Part shown: piece after piece, positions 9,329-18,336 of the stretch
Position numbering within the stretch: position 1 is the first letter of the stretch
How the letters are laid out: each line of letters begins with the position of its first letter
Translations under genes and position numbers: made by a program
Notes under the pieces: model-generated
Databases searched by the model: none
What the model saw: the letters and a program-made list of their open reading frames with translations, nothing else
Told to the model about the DNA's origin: nothing
DNA from: Caulobacter sp.
GTDB taxonomy: Bacteria; Pseudomonadota; Alphaproteobacteria; Caulobacterales; Caulobacteraceae
Assembly: GCA_016125585.1 (NCBI GenBank)
Contig: WGLL01000011.1
Coordinates: forward strand, 349,270-413,269
Direction of reading: 5' to 3'
DNA: 64,000 bases

Positions 9329-9856
9329 ATGTTCTTCAAGCGGCTGATGAAGCCAAGGCCGGCGCAGATTGCGGCGGAAAGCCTGTATTCCGGGGCCGTC
9401 GCCCAGGCCAGGACGCCGGCGCTCTACACGACTATGGCGGTTCCGGACACGCGCGAAGGCCGGTTCGAACTCTACAGCCTGCACATCATCCTGTTGATGG
9501 ACCGGCTCCGCGGGCAGGGGCCTCAGGCCGAGGAAACCTCCCAGGCGCTGGTGGATCGATTCACCCGCGGCCTGGATGACGCCTTCCGCGAACTGGGTGT
9601 CGGCGATCTGTCTGTGGCCAAGCGGATCAAGAAACTGGCCGAGGCCTTCCTGGGCCGCGCCCGCGCCGTCGACCAGGCCTTCGAGGGGCTTCCGGATCGC
9701 CGGTCCATGGTGGCATTGCTGGCCCGTACGCTGTTCGACGGCGACGATGCGCGGTCGAGCGCCATGGCCGACTATCTGGTGCGGGCCCGGGAATCGCTGG
9801 CCGGCCAGCCGCTGGATATCCTGCTTGATGGAGACGCCCGGTGGCCGACCCTGTGA
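9329..9856 (+). CDS. Ubiquinol-cytochrome c chaperone family protein (CBP3-like)
   Basis: This 175-residue protein matches the Ubiquinol_cyt_C_chap family. Typical segments are LYTTMAVPDTREGRFELYSLHIILLMDRL and ELGVGDLSVAKRIKKLAEAFLGRA. The mitochondrial homologue CBP3 assists cytochrome b assembly into the bc1 complex. ATG 9329 is preceded by GAGGCGG. It overlaps the next gene by 16 bp, so the two are surely co-transcribed; the pairing with YceD is common in alphaproteobacteria. Confidence 0.88.
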   Translation: MFFKRLMKPRPAQIAAESLYSGAVAQARTPALYTTMAVPDTREGRFELYSLHIILLMDRLRGQGPQAEETSQALVDRFTRGLDDAFRELGVGDLSVAKRIKKLAEAFLGRARAVDQAFEGLPDRRSMVALLARTLFDGDDARSSAMADYLVRARESLAGQPLDILLDGDARWPTL

Positions 9857-10386
9857 ACGGCGGGCCCCTCTGGTCCCATACCGTGACCCTGGCCGAGATC
9901 GGCCGGACCGCCCCGACTTTGACCCTGTCGGCCGACGGCGCCACCCGGGTGACGATCGCCCGCGAACTGGGTCTCGTCCGCCTTGATTCCCTGACCGCCA
10001 CGGTCCGCACCCGCCCCTGGCTGGACGGGGCGGAAATCGACGGCGAACTGAAGGCCAGGGTCACCCAGATCTGCAGCGCCACCGGCGACCCCTTCGAGCA
10101 AACCCTTGAGAGCGCCTTCACGGTCCGCGCGGTGCCGGAGGGCAGCGACGCGGCCCCGCAAAGCGACAGCCTGGAAGTCGATATCGATCCGGAAGGCGAG
10201 GATCCGCCAGACGTTCTTGAAGGCGACAAGATCGATGTCGCCGCCTATGTCGTCGAGCATCTGGCGCTCGAGATCGAGCCCTTTCCGCGGAAGCCGAGTG
10301 CGGTCTACGACCCGCCGGCCGAGGAGACCATCGATTCGCCCTTCGCGGTGCTGCACCAGTTCCGCAAGGGTCAGGCGGAAGACTGA
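9841..10386 (+). CDS. yceD: YceD/DUF177 family protein
   Basis: The 181-residue acidic protein contains a DUF177 domain: VTQICSATGDPFEQTL, followed by the acidic stretch and DVAAYVVEHLALEIEPFPRKP. In many bacteria yceD sits before rpmF and plsX and has been linked to 23S rRNA maturation. Here rpmF is absent and plsX follows after 156 bp. GTG 9841 has GGAG seven bases upstream; an alternative GTG at 9853 would make a GTGA overlap with the chaperone stop. The GTG choice is therefore uncertain by four codons. Confidence 0.85.
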   Translation: MADPVNGGPLWSHTVTLAEIGRTAPTLTLSADGATRVTIARELGLVRLDSLTATVRTRPWLDGAEIDGELKARVTQICSATGDPFEQTLESAFTVRAVPEGSDAAPQSDSLEVDIDPEGEDPPDVLEGDKIDVAAYVVEHLALEIEPFPRKPSAVYDPPAEETIDSPFAVLHQFRKGQAED

Positions 10387-10542
10387 CCGTCCGGATTGAA
10401 CCATGAGCCAAGGCTTGCATCCGCCCGGGTCGGCGCTATCGTCCGGCCGCTTCACATTCCGTCCCTCCGGGGCCGGGCCCACAGGATTTGAGCGTCTTGT
10501 CCAGTCCGCTCTGGCGGCGTCTCCGGGAGCTTCAGGCTCGTT

Positions 10543-11613
10543 TTGTCAGACTCATTGATCCTCTCCGTCGACGCCATGGGCGGCGATCACGGCCCGGCCG
10601 TGGTGATCCCGGCGCTTGGCTTCGCGGCCGGCAGGCTGGCGGGGCAGGGGGTGCGCTTCATTGTCCACGGCGACCAGGCCCGGATCGACCCTGAGCTGGC
10701 CAAGGTCCCGGCCCTCAAGGGTCTGGCCGAGGTGCGTCACACCGACAAGTTCATCTCCATGGACGAAAAGCCGGCGCAGGCGATGCGGCGCGGCAAGGGC
10801 TCGAGCCTGTGGAACGCTGTCGAGTGCGTCAAATCCGGAGAGGCCGCCGCAGCGGTCTCGGCCGGCAACACCGGCGCGATGATGGCTATTTCGATGTTGA
10901 TCCTGCGGCTGGCCGCCGAGGTCGATCGCCCGGCCCTGACCGCCAGCTGGCCGACCAGCCGCGGCGTGACCACGGTGCTGGACGTCGGGGCGAATGTCTC
11001 CAGCGACGCCGAACAGCTGGTCGAGTTCGCCATCATGGGGGCGGCCTTCCACCACGCCATCCACGGCAAGGACCGGCCGGTGGTCGGGCTGCTCAACGTC
11101 GGGTCCGAGGAGCAGAAGGGCCATGAGGAGGTGCGCGAGGCGCACGCCATCCTTCGCGGCACCGCCTTCGAATTCGACTACCACGGTTTCGTCGAGGGCG
11201 ACGATATCCCCAAGGGCACGGTCGATGTGGTGGTCACCGACGGCTTCACCGGCAACGTTCTGCTGAAGACCGCGGAGGGCGTCGCCCGCTTCTTCGGATC
11301 GGAGATGCGCAGCGCCTTCACCGCTGGCCCGCTGGCCATGGCCGGCGCCCTGCTGGCGTCCCGGGCGCTTGGCCGGATGCGGCTGCGGATGGACCCCGGA
11401 GCGGTCAACGGCGCCCCGCTGCTGGGTCTCAACGGCGTGGTGGTCAAGAGCCATGGCAGCGCGGACGCCAAAAGTTTCGCCTCGGCGGTCAAGGTGGCGG
11501 CCGATCTGGCGCGCAGCGACTTCGCCGCCGAGATCGATCGCAATGTCAAACGTCTCTCGGCCGCCTTGGCCGAGTCAGCCCAGTCCGGCCCACCGGTGGA
11601 GTCGTCCCAGTGA
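10543..11613 (+). CDS. plsX: Phosphate acyltransferase PlsX
   Basis: PlsX converts acyl-ACP to acyl-phosphate, the first step of the PlsX/PlsY phospholipid route. The 356-residue protein starts at TTG 10543 with SLILSVDAMGGDHGPAVVIP, the family signature. Further matches are SAGNTGAMM and VTDGFTGNVLLKTAEG. The TTG start is accepted because conserved sequence begins within four residues of it. Its stop overlaps the fabH GTG start, which couples phospholipid and fatty-acid initiation, as in many bacteria. Confidence 0.95.
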   Translation: MSDSLILSVDAMGGDHGPAVVIPALGFAAGRLAGQGVRFIVHGDQARIDPELAKVPALKGLAEVRHTDKFISMDEKPAQAMRRGKGSSLWNAVECVKSGEAAAAVSAGNTGAMMAISMLILRLAAEVDRPALTASWPTSRGVTTVLDVGANVSSDAEQLVEFAIMGAAFHHAIHGKDRPVVGLLNVGSEEQKGHEEVREAHAILRGTAFEFDYHGFVEGDDIPKGTVDVVVTDGFTGNVLLKTAEGVARFFGSEMRSAFTAGPLAMAGALLASRALGRMRLRMDPGAVNGAPLLGLNGVVVKSHGSADAKSFASAVKVAADLARSDFAAEIDRNVKRLSAALAESAQSGPPVESSQ

Positions 11614-12590
11614 GTGAGTTGTTGCGTAGCGCGATCACCGGCGTCGGGGCCTATCTGCCGCCTGACGTGGTGACCAATGAAGCCCTGTCGAAGATCGTCG
11701 ACACCAGCGACGAATGGATCGCCGAGCGCACCGGTATTCGCCGCCGCCACCGCGCGGCCGACGATCAGGCCGTTTCCGATCTTGCGGTCGAGGCGGCGAA
11801 GAAGGCCCTCGAGGCCGCCGGCAAGACGGCGGCCGACATCGACCTGATCGTGGTCGCCACCACCACCCCCGATCTGACCTTTCCGGCGACCGCGGCGATC
11901 GTCCAGCGCAAGCTGGGCTGCCCGGTCGGCATTGCCTTTGACGTTCAGGCCGTCTGCTCCGGCTTCGTCTACGCCCTGACCGTCGCCGACGGCTTTGTCG
12001 CCAGAGGGCACAGCCAATGCGCCCTGGTGATCGGCGCCGAGGCCATGACCCGACTGATGGACTGGACCGATCGCGGCACCTGCGTGCTGTTTGGCGACGG
12101 CGCCGGCGCGGTGGTCGTCGAGCCGGTTTCAGGAACGGGCGCCAACACCGACCGGGGCCTTATCAGCTTCGCCCTGCGTTGCGACGGGACCAAGCAGGAC
12201 CTGCTCTATGTCGACGGCGGCCCATCGACGACGGGCACGGTCGGCAAGCTGCGGATGGCCGGCAACCAGGTATTCAAGCACGCGGTCAAGAACATCTCCG
12301 AGGCCATCGAGGCGGCGCTGGAGAAGGCCGATCTGACCATCGCCGATGTCGACTGGTTCATTCCTCATCAGGCCAACCAGCGGATTCTTCACGGGGTCGC
12401 CCACCGGCTGGGTCTCGATGAGAACAAGGTGGTGCAGACGGTGGCCGAACACGCCAACACGTCCGCCGCCTCAATTCCCCTGGCCTTCGCCGCCGCCGTC
12501 GACGACGGCCGGATCAAACCCGGCGACCTGCTGCTGATGGAAGCCATGGGCGGCGGCCTGACCTGGGGCGCCTGCCTGGTCCGGCTGTAG
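11610..12590 (+). CDS. fabH: 3-oxoacyl-[acyl-carrier-protein] synthase III
   Basis: FabH condenses acetyl-CoA with malonyl-ACP to start fatty-acid synthesis. The 326-residue protein carries the catalytic triad: Cys near 116 in QAVCSGFVYAL, His in WFIPHQANQRI and Asn in EHANTSAAS. The C terminus GGGLTWGACLVRL is typical. The GTG start at 11610 overlaps the plsX TGA (GTGA). The ihfA gene follows after about 130 bp. Confidence 0.97.
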   Translation: MSELLRSAITGVGAYLPPDVVTNEALSKIVDTSDEWIAERTGIRRRHRAADDQAVSDLAVEAAKKALEAAGKTAADIDLIVVATTTPDLTFPATAAIVQRKLGCPVGIAFDVQAVCSGFVYALTVADGFVARGHSQCALVIGAEAMTRLMDWTDRGTCVLFGDGAGAVVVEPVSGTGANTDRGLISFALRCDGTKQDLLYVDGGPSTTGTVGKLRMAGNQVFKHAVKNISEAIEAALEKADLTIADVDWFIPHQANQRILHGVAHRLGLDENKVVQTVAEHANTSAASIPLAFAAAVDDGRIKPGDLLLMEAMGGGLTWGACLVRL

Positions 12591-12721
12591 GTGCTGGGGC
12601 AAGGACGGCGCCTCGAATCGGTCCGCTATTGAGCGCCCGACTACGATAAGGGCCGGAACCCTTTGACCTGACGCACTATTCGGGCCATGGATAGGCCGTT
12701 GAATTGGTTGGGAGGGGTCCC

Positions 12722-13024
12722 ATGAAGGGCGCGACTCTGACGCGAGCGGAACTGTGTGAGGCCGTCCACGAGGAAGTGGGCCTGACGCGGCAGGACTGTT
12801 CGGGACTGGTGGAGCGCACGCTCGACCTGATGGCCGAGGCGCTTGAGCGCGACGAGCAGGTCAAGCTGTCGGGCTTTGGCGTGTTTCAGGTTCGCGCCAA
12901 GCGGGCCCGCATGGGTCGTAACCCCAAGACGGGCGAGCCGGCGGAAATCGAACCGCGCCGGGTCATCGGCTTCCGCGCCAGCCAGGTCATGAAAGCGCGA
13001 ATCGACCGCGCCCTCGAAGGATAG
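12722..13024 (+). CDS. ihfA: Integration host factor subunit alpha
   Basis: This 100-residue DNA-bending protein of the HU/IHF family starts at ATG 12722, with GGAGGGG at 12711-12717. TLTRAELCEAVHEEVGLTR and VKLSGFGVFQVRAKRARMGRNPKTGEPAEI are characteristic of IHF-alpha, including the Pro-bearing arm that intercalates DNA. IHF shapes nucleoid structure and promoter architecture. The next gene, merR, follows by 11 bp, so they likely form an operon; this order is common in Caulobacterales and rhizobia. Confidence 0.95.
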   Translation: MKGATLTRAELCEAVHEEVGLTRQDCSGLVERTLDLMAEALERDEQVKLSGFGVFQVRAKRARMGRNPKTGEPAEIEPRRVIGFRASQVMKARIDRALEG

Positions 13025-13035
13025 GGACGCGGGGC

Positions 13036-13452
13036 GTGGCCAAGGGCCCCAACGCCTTCCGAACGATTTCCGAGGCCGCTGACGAGCTCGGCGCGCCCCA
13101 GCATGTCCTGCGGTTCTGGGAAACCAAGTTCACCTTCATCAGCCCGATGAAGCGGGCCGGCGGCCGGCGATTCTATCGTCCCCAGGACATCGAGATCCTG
13201 CGGGCGGTCCGCACCCTGTTGCACGACGAAGGCTACACCATCAAGGGCGTGCAGAAGCTGCACAAGGACGGGGGCCTCAAGAGGCTTATGGCCATCGCCA
13301 GCGGCGAGGAGACCCCGGGTCCGCCACCGGCAGAGGCAGGCTCCGGTCAGGAGCGCGACCTGAGCGACGAGGCGCGGGGCCGGCTGACCGAAACCCTGAA
13401 CGATCTTGAGGCCATCAAGGTCCGTCTGGACGGGCTGCTGAAGCGGCCCTGA
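13036..13452 (+). CDS. MerR family transcriptional regulator
   Basis: The 138-residue protein starts at GTG 13036. It has a MerR winged helix-turn-helix at residues 10-75 (TISEAADELGAPQHVLRFWETKF, then GGRRFYRPQDIEILRAVRTLL) and a short C-terminal helix. There is no cysteine pattern for metal binding, so it is not a metal sensor of the classical type. It is the MerR-like protein usually encoded directly after ihfA. Its targets are unknown. Confidence 0.88.
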   Translation: MAKGPNAFRTISEAADELGAPQHVLRFWETKFTFISPMKRAGGRRFYRPQDIEILRAVRTLLHDEGYTIKGVQKLHKDGGLKRLMAIASGEETPGPPPAEAGSGQERDLSDEARGRLTETLNDLEAIKVRLDGLLKRP

Positions 13453-13539
13453 CCGGGGTTTTCAGCGATGTTCGGGAGAAGCGAGAAAGACCGTTGCCCC
13501 GGCGAGGCCTCATCCCTATAAGGGCGCTCCTTCCTATGT

Positions 13540-13616
<77 letters not shown>

Positions 13617-13637
13617 TTCTCCTCCCGAACGAGGGCC

Positions 13638-13835
13638 TCACGGGGTCCTGTTCATCCAGGAGAGCAGGGGGAAGAGCGGCAGCCCCCAGGCCGTTCCAGC
13701 GATCGCGAAATAGATCATCTCGATGAGGAAACTCTTCGGCAGCAGGCCGTGCAGGCTGACGGCCGCCATGGCGTAGAGCGCCAGGAAGATCAGGATGGCG
13801 ATGGTTCCAACCGCCTTCTTCAGTCTCGGATTCAT
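13638..13835 (-). CDS. DUF2842 small membrane protein
   Basis: This 65-residue protein has a positively charged start (MNPRLKKAVGTIAI) and two predicted membrane helices. The pattern fits DUF2842, a short family found in alphaproteobacteria, with the characteristic aromatic-rich second helix ending in LLSWMNR. Function is unknown. It lies immediately after the tRNA on the opposite strand. Confidence 0.75.
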   Translation of the reverse strand: MNPRLKKAVGTIAILIFLALYAMAAVSLHGLLPKSFLIEMIYFAIAGTAWGLPLFPLLSWMNRTP

Positions 13836-13920
13836 GACAACTCCCGCCGCCAGTCTCTGGCGACGGGAGGTTTAGGACGTTCGGCGCGTCTTCTCCAGCG
13901 CCCGCATTTCCTCGTCGGGC

Positions 13921-14172
13921 CTATCGGCGTCTGAACAGGCCGAGCACGAACAGCAGGATCACCGCGCCCAGGACCGCGGCGCCGAGACTGGCGATCCAGC
14001 CGCCGTAGGCAATGTGCATGAGATCAACGATGATGAACTTGCCGATGATGGCGCCAAGGATGCCGACGACAAGATTTGTCAGGAGGCCGTGGTCGCGCCT
14101 CATGATCTTTTCGGCGATCCAGCCGGCGAAGATGCCGACGATCAGGACGCCTATCCAGTTGAGACCTTGCAT
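13921..14172 (-). CDS. GlsB/YeaQ/YmgE family membrane protein
   Basis: This is an 83-residue protein with three membrane helices and the Gly-rich repeats of the Transgly_assoc family (IFAGWIAEKIMRR, NLVVGILGAIIGKFI). Homologues are stress-induced inner-membrane proteins of unclear mechanism. It forms a minus-strand cluster of small membrane proteins with its neighbours. Confidence 0.88.
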   Translation of the reverse strand: MQGLNWIGVLIVGIFAGWIAEKIMRRDHGLLTNLVVGILGAIIGKFIIVDLMHIAYGGWIASLGAAVLGAVILLFVLGLFRRR

Positions 14173-14249
14173 AGTCTATTTCCTCCAGCCTTTTGTCCTG
14201 GCGGTAATTCCCCAGTTGCGATGAAGGTTCCTCCGCCGGAGAGCCCGGG

Positions 14250-14498
14250 TCAACGCCGACGGAGCAGGGCCTCAAGTCCGGTCATCGCCAGCGCCGAAAG
14301 GGCGATGACGACCAGCAGCGGCCAGAATTCAGTGAGCGGCCAGCCGAGGAGCGACGCCAGCCAGGGCGCCAGCAATCCGCCGGCCAGGGCCGCGGCCATG
14401 CCGGTGAAGACCGAACGCCTGCGGCCGGTCACCAGGGCCGCCGCGGCGCCGCAGATGAAACAGAGCAGGACAAGGCCGAACAGGCCGGGCAGGGGCAT
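14250..14498 (-). CDS. Small hypothetical membrane protein
   Basis: The 82-residue product has three predicted helices and ends in Arg-rich LEALLRRR. I favour ATG 14498 because GAGG lies just upstream (CCCGAGGCCGCC) and the first helix follows at once; an in-frame start at 14528 would add ten polar residues. The size, Gly content and position next to a YeaQ-type gene suggest a distant relative, but I see no firm family match. It is divergent from ctaA. Confidence 0.6.
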   Translation of the reverse strand: MPLPGLFGLVLLCFICGAAAALVTGRRRSVFTGMAAALAGGLLAPWLASLLGWPLTEFWPLLVVIALSALAMTGLEALLRRR

Positions 14499-14593
14499 GG
14501 CGGCCTCGGGTTGCGGGTGAGGCATCATGCCTCGACTTCATTGCCGCGTCACCCGCTGGACCCGCCGGGCGCGGAGGCGTAGGAGGCCTGACG

Positions 14594-15625
14594 ATGACTT
14601 CCTTCCTGCGTTCCGACCGCTCCCGCCCGGTCGCTGTGTGGCTGCTTGTCGTAGCGGCCTTCATCTTCGCCATGGTCGTGGTCGGCGGCGCAACCCGACT
14701 GACCGGATCCGGGCTGTCCATCACCGAGTGGAAGCCGGTGACCGGCGCGCTGCCGCCCATGGGCGACGCCGCCTGGCACGGCGAGTTCGCCAAGTATCAA
14801 GACATTCCCCAGTACAAGCTGCTCAATCGCGGCATGACCCTGGCCGAGTTCAAGGCCATCTACTGGTGGGAATGGAGCCACAGGCTGCTCGGCCGGACTG
14901 TGGGCCTGGTGTTCGCGATTCCCTTTGTTGTCTTTCTGATCCGCCGTCAGATCCCGCGACGACTGATCTGGCGTTGTGTCGGCCTGCTGGGGCTGGGCGG
15001 GCTGCAGGGGCTGGTCGGCTGGTGGATGGTGGCCAGCGGTCTGTCCGACCGGGTGTCCGTCGCGCCCGAGCGGCTGGCGACCCATCTGGGCCTGGCCCTG
15101 GCGCTGTTTGTCGCAACGGTCTGGACCGCGCTCGACGCCTGGGCCGGGCAACCGAGGCACGAGACGGTTTCCCGCTGGCGCCCGGCCGCGCTGGTGTTCC
15201 TGGCGGCGGTGTTTGTGCAGTGCCTGCTTGGCGCCCTGGTCGCCGGGACACACGCCGGCTTCGTCTACAATGACTGGCCGCTGATGAACGGGGCCCTGAT
15301 CCCGAGCGACTACGCCGGCGCGGGTTTCTGGCAGACCCTCGCCCATAATCAGGCCTCGGTTCAGTTTCACCACCGGCTGGGGGCCTATCTGATCGCGATC
15401 GGGGCAGTGGTTGTCGCCGTGCTCGCCGCGCGCGACCGGCTGTTGGCGCCGTCCGCCAGGCTCGCCGCCTACGGGCTTGGGGGCGTGGTGGCGTTGCAGG
15501 TGATCCTGGGGATCAGCGCGCTGATGGCGGTGGTGCCGCTATGGCTCGGCATTCTGCATCAGGCAGGCGCGGTCGTGTTGCTGGCCGCCGCGACCGTCTT
15601 CGCCTGGCGGGTCCGCCGGCCCTGA
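14594..15625 (+). CDS. ctaA: Haem A synthase (COX15/CtaA)
   Basis: This 343-residue inner-membrane protein has eight predicted helices. It oxidises the C8 methyl of haem O to the formyl group of haem A for aa3-type cytochrome oxidase. The family signature [18 protein letters not shown] is at residues 28-46. Haem-ligand histidines are in [21 protein letters not shown] and GILHQAGAV. The length and sequence are of the alphaproteobacterial/mitochondrial type, with the long first loop. Confidence 0.95.
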   Translation: MTSFLRSDRSRPVAVWLLVVAAFIFAMVVVGGATRLTGSGLSITEWKPVTGALPPMGDAAWHGEFAKYQDIPQYKLLNRGMTLAEFKAIYWWEWSHRLLGRTVGLVFAIPFVVFLIRRQIPRRLIWRCVGLLGLGGLQGLVGWWMVASGLSDRVSVAPERLATHLGLALALFVATVWTALDAWAGQPRHETVSRWRPAALVFLAAVFVQCLLGALVAGTHAGFVYNDWPLMNGALIPSDYAGAGFWQTLAHNQASVQFHHRLGAYLIAIGAVVVAVLAARDRLLAPSARLAAYGLGGVVALQVILGISALMAVVPLWLGILHQAGAVVLLAAATVFAWRVRRP

Positions 15626-15782
15626 CGCCGAGCGGTCGGGGAGTGGCGATTTGGCGACGCCCGGGGCTCCGTGGCGGCCAATCGATGGATCGGACGGCGA
15701 AATAGTGCGGGTATTATATTACCGCACAAATAAAACACTGTAAAAACAACTGATTAGGGTCGATTTGCCACTTCATGTCTGG

Positions 15783-15811
15783 TTGACAGGCCGCGGTCCG
15801 CCACGTATTAG
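15783..15811 (+). promoter_or_regulatory. Housekeeping sigma promoter of rplM-rpsI
   Basis: TTGACA (15783-15788), a 17-base spacer and TATTAG (15806-15811) fit a strong sigma-70/RpoD promoter. It lies about 55 bp before the rplM ATG, and an AT-rich patch (15710-15760) just upstream could act as an UP element. The predicted transcript would start near 15818. Confidence 0.75.
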
Positions 15812-15865
15812 CCCGCCCTCACGTCGGGGACCGCTTGTTCCCGCCTGCAACGGAACTTTGAACCC

Positions 15866-16339
15866 ATGATGAAGACCACGGCTTCGCTGAAGCCCGCCGA
15901 GGTCGAGAAGAAGTGGATCGTGATCGATGCCGAGAACGCCGTCGTTGGCCGTCTCGCCTCGTTCATCGCCATGCGTCTTCGCGGCAAACACCGTCCTGAC
16001 TACACCCCGCACGTCGACTGCGGCGACTATGTCGTCGTGCTCAACGCCGACAAGGTGAAGCTGACGGGCCGCAAGCTCGACCAGAAGATCTACTACCGCC
16101 ACACCGGCCACCCGGGCGGTATCAAGCAGATCACCGCCGGCGCCCAGCTGAACGGCCGCTTCCCCGAGCGCGTGCTCGAGAAGGCCGTCGAGCGCATGCT
16201 GCCCAAGGAAAGCCCCCTGGCCCGCGCCCAGATGACCCACCTGCGTATCTACAATGGCGGCGAACACCCGCACGAAGCGCAGAACCCCGAAACCATCGCG
16301 TTCGCTGATCTGAACGCCAAGAACGTGCGGAGCGCCTGA
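15866..16339 (+). CDS. rplM: 50S ribosomal protein L13
   Basis: This 157-residue ribosomal protein matches the family in [34 protein letters not shown] and [12 protein letters not shown]13 binds 23S rRNA early in 50S assembly. Its stop overlaps the rpsI start in TGATG, the classical rplM-rpsI pair, and both are served by the promoter at 15783-15811. Confidence 0.98.
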   Translation: MMKTTASLKPAEVEKKWIVIDAENAVVGRLASFIAMRLRGKHRPDYTPHVDCGDYVVVLNADKVKLTGRKLDQKIYYRHTGHPGGIKQITAGAQLNGRFPERVLEKAVERMLPKESPLARAQMTHLRIYNGGEHPHEAQNPETIAFADLNAKNVRSA

Positions 16340-16803
16340 TGGCCGAAGGTCTCGAAGCCCTGCAAGCCCTGTCCTCGTCGCCTGAAGCGGCCCCGGCGGA
16401 GCCCAAGATCGACAAGTTCGGCCGCGCCTATGCGACCGGCAAGCGCAAGAACGCCATCGCCCGCGTGTGGATCAAGCCCGGCAAGGGCACGATCACCATC
16501 AACGGCCGCGACCAGGAAGTCTATTTCGCGCGCCCCGTGCTGCGGATGATGATCGCCCAGCCGCTGGAAGTCTGCGACCGCCTCGGTCAGTTCGACATCA
16601 TCGCCACCGTCGAGGGCTCCGGCCTGAGCGGTCAGGCCGGCGCGGTGCGTCACGGCCTGTCGAAGGCGCTGACCTACTATGAGCCGGGCCTGCGCGCGGC
16701 CCTGAAGCCGCACGGCTTCCTGACCCGCGACAGCCGCGTCGTCGAGCGCAAGAAGTACGGCAAGGCCAAGGCCCGCCGCAGCTTCCAGTTCTCGAAGCGC
16801 TAA
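16339..16803 (+). CDS. rpsI: 30S ribosomal protein S9
   Basis: The 154-residue protein has an N-terminal extension of about 25 residues, then the S9 core ([41 protein letters not shown]). The C terminus [11 protein letters not shown] is the tail that reaches the P-site tRNA in the ribosome. Translation is coupled to rplM through the TGATG overlap. A clear terminator follows. Confidence 0.98.
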   Translation: MAEGLEALQALSSSPEAAPAEPKIDKFGRAYATGKRKNAIARVWIKPGKGTITINGRDQEVYFARPVLRMMIAQPLEVCDRLGQFDIIATVEGSGLSGQAGAVRHGLSKALTYYEPGLRAALKPHGFLTRDSRVVERKKYGKAKARRSFQFSKR

Positions 16804-16825
16804 AGCGCGACGTCAACACGTTGCG

Positions 16826-16859
16826 AAAGGGCGCTTCGGGCAACCGGGGCGCCCTTTTT
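16826..16859 (+). terminator. Intrinsic terminator of rplM-rpsI
   Basis: A nine-base-pair stem, AAAGGGCGC with GCGCCCTTT, is followed by a T-run (16855-16859). It lies 22 bp after the rpsI stop. Confidence 0.88.
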
Positions 16860-16882
16860 CTTTGTCCGGATCAGGAGGGGTC

Positions 16883-17821
16883 ATGTCTGTTCCCAAGATA
16901 TTCATCGACGGCGAGGCCGGGACCACCGGCCTGCAGATCCGCGAGCGGCTGGAAGGCCGGCGCGACATCCAGGTGGTGTCGATCGATCCGGACCGCCGCA
17001 AGGACGCCGAGGCGCGTTCGGAGTTGCTCAACAGCGCCGACCTGGTGATCCTCTGCCTGCCCGACGACGCCGCTCGCGAAGCGGTCGCCCTGATCACCAA
17101 CCCCGATGTCAAGGTGATCGACGCCTCGACGGCGCACCGGACGGCCCAGGGCTGGATCTACGGCTTTGCCGAACTGGCCGAGGGGCAGCGGGCGGCGATC
17201 GCCGGGGCCAGCCGGGTGAGCAATCCGGGATGCTATCCCACCGGGGCCATCGCCCTGGTGCGGCCGCTGATCGATTCCGGCCTGCTGTCCCCCGACTATC
17301 CGGTCAGCGTCAACGCCGTCAGCGGCTACACCGGCGGCGGCAAGGCGATGCTCGCCGAGTTCGAGGGGGAGGGCGCCGACGCCTTCCGCATCTACGGCCT
17401 TGGCCTGGACCACAAGCACCTGCCGGAGATGCAGACCTTCGCCCGCCTGTCGCGGCGTCCGCTGTTCGCGCCGGCGGTGGGCCGCTACGCCCAGGGCATG
17501 ATCGTCGAGGTTCCGCTGTTTCTCGATCACCTGCCGGGCGAGCCCAAGCTGGCTGACCTGCACGGGGTGATCTCGCGGGCCTATGCCGGAGAGATCTTTG
17601 TCAGCGTCGCCAGCCTGGAAGAGGCTGCGGCCCTGAAAGGGCTGCAGCCGGAGGCGCTGAACGGCACCAACCAGATGCGGCTGTATGTGTTCGGGTCGGA
17701 CGCCGGGCGGCAGGCCCGGCTGGTGGCCCTGCTGGACAATCTCGGCAAGGGGGCGTCGGGCGCGGCGGTGCAGAACATGAACCTGATGCTGGGCCTGCCC
17801 GAGGCCGCCGGCCTGACATGA
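16883..17821 (+). CDS. argC: N-acetyl-gamma-glutamyl-phosphate reductase, type 2
   Basis: ArgC reduces N-acetylglutamyl-5-phosphate to the semialdehyde in arginine synthesis, using NADPH. ATG 16883 has AGGAGG just upstream. The 312-residue protein begins with the nucleotide-binding IFIDGEAGTTGLQIRERL. The catalytic Cys is near 117 in VSNPGCYPTGAIAL, and HKHLPEM provides the conserved His. The short length and opening are those of the type-2 enzymes found in alphaproteobacteria. It overlaps the next gene by ATGA. Confidence 0.95.
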   Translation: MSVPKIFIDGEAGTTGLQIRERLEGRRDIQVVSIDPDRRKDAEARSELLNSADLVILCLPDDAAREAVALITNPDVKVIDASTAHRTAQGWIYGFAELAEGQRAAIAGASRVSNPGCYPTGAIALVRPLIDSGLLSPDYPVSVNAVSGYTGGGKAMLAEFEGEGADAFRIYGLGLDHKHLPEMQTFARLSRRPLFAPAVGRYAQGMIVEVPLFLDHLPGEPKLADLHGVISRAYAGEIFVSVASLEEAAALKGLQPEALNGTNQMRLYVFGSDAGRQARLVALLDNLGKGASGAAVQNMNLMLGLPEAAGLT

Positions 17822-18261
17822 GCGGAAGACCGGCCCGTCCCGAAGACGCGCCGGCCATCGCGGCGCTGCACCGGCTGAGCCTGTTCACGGCCATGCCGGG
17901 ACTGGCCGACATCCATACGCCCGAAGAGGACCTCGCCTATTTCCGGGACGTCCTCTTGCCCGCCCAGACCGTGCGGGTGATCGACGGCGAGACCGGTCTG
18001 ATCGCCTACGCCGCCTGGGCCGAAGGCTGGCTCAACCATCTGTATGTCCACCCCGACCACCCGGGCGAAGGGCACGGGTCGCGGCTGCTGGCGCTGGCGA
18101 TGGCCGAGGCGGGGGCCTTGCAGCTGTGGGCCTTCCAGCGCAACGCCCGGGCCCGCGCCTTCTACGAGGCGCGGGGTTTCACCGTTGTTCGGCTGACGGA
18201 CGGCTCCGGCAACGAGGAGCAGGAGCCCGACGTGCTCTACGCCTGGAGCCGCCAGGACTGA
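17818..18261 (+). CDS. GNAT family N-acetyltransferase
   Basis: This 147-residue protein shows the GNAT fold: an N-terminal strand-helix, then LNHLYVHPDHPGEGHGSRLLALAMAEA with the acetyl-CoA pyrophosphate loop (Q/RxxGxG/A type, here GEGHGS), and NARARAFYEARGFTVV. The substrate is unknown. The ATGA overlap with argC suggests translational coupling; whether it has a role in arginine metabolism is only a guess. Confidence 0.85.
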   Translation: MSGRPARPEDAPAIAALHRLSLFTAMPGLADIHTPEEDLAYFRDVLLPAQTVRVIDGETGLIAYAAWAEGWLNHLYVHPDHPGEGHGSRLLALAMAEAGALQLWAFQRNARARAFYEARGFTVVRLTDGSGNEEQEPDVLYAWSRQD

Positions 18262-18336
18262 AATCTCACGAAGGCCTCACCGGCTCGTGCGCGGCGGTGA
18301 CTTTGCAAGCGGCCGCGGCGGCCCATATTGCCAGTC

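Noticed and set aside
15710..15770. Prophage attachment site or replication origin in the AT-rich patch before rplM
   Set aside because: No integrase, DnaA-box cluster or flanking repeats are present; it fits an UP element of the ribosomal promoter next to it.
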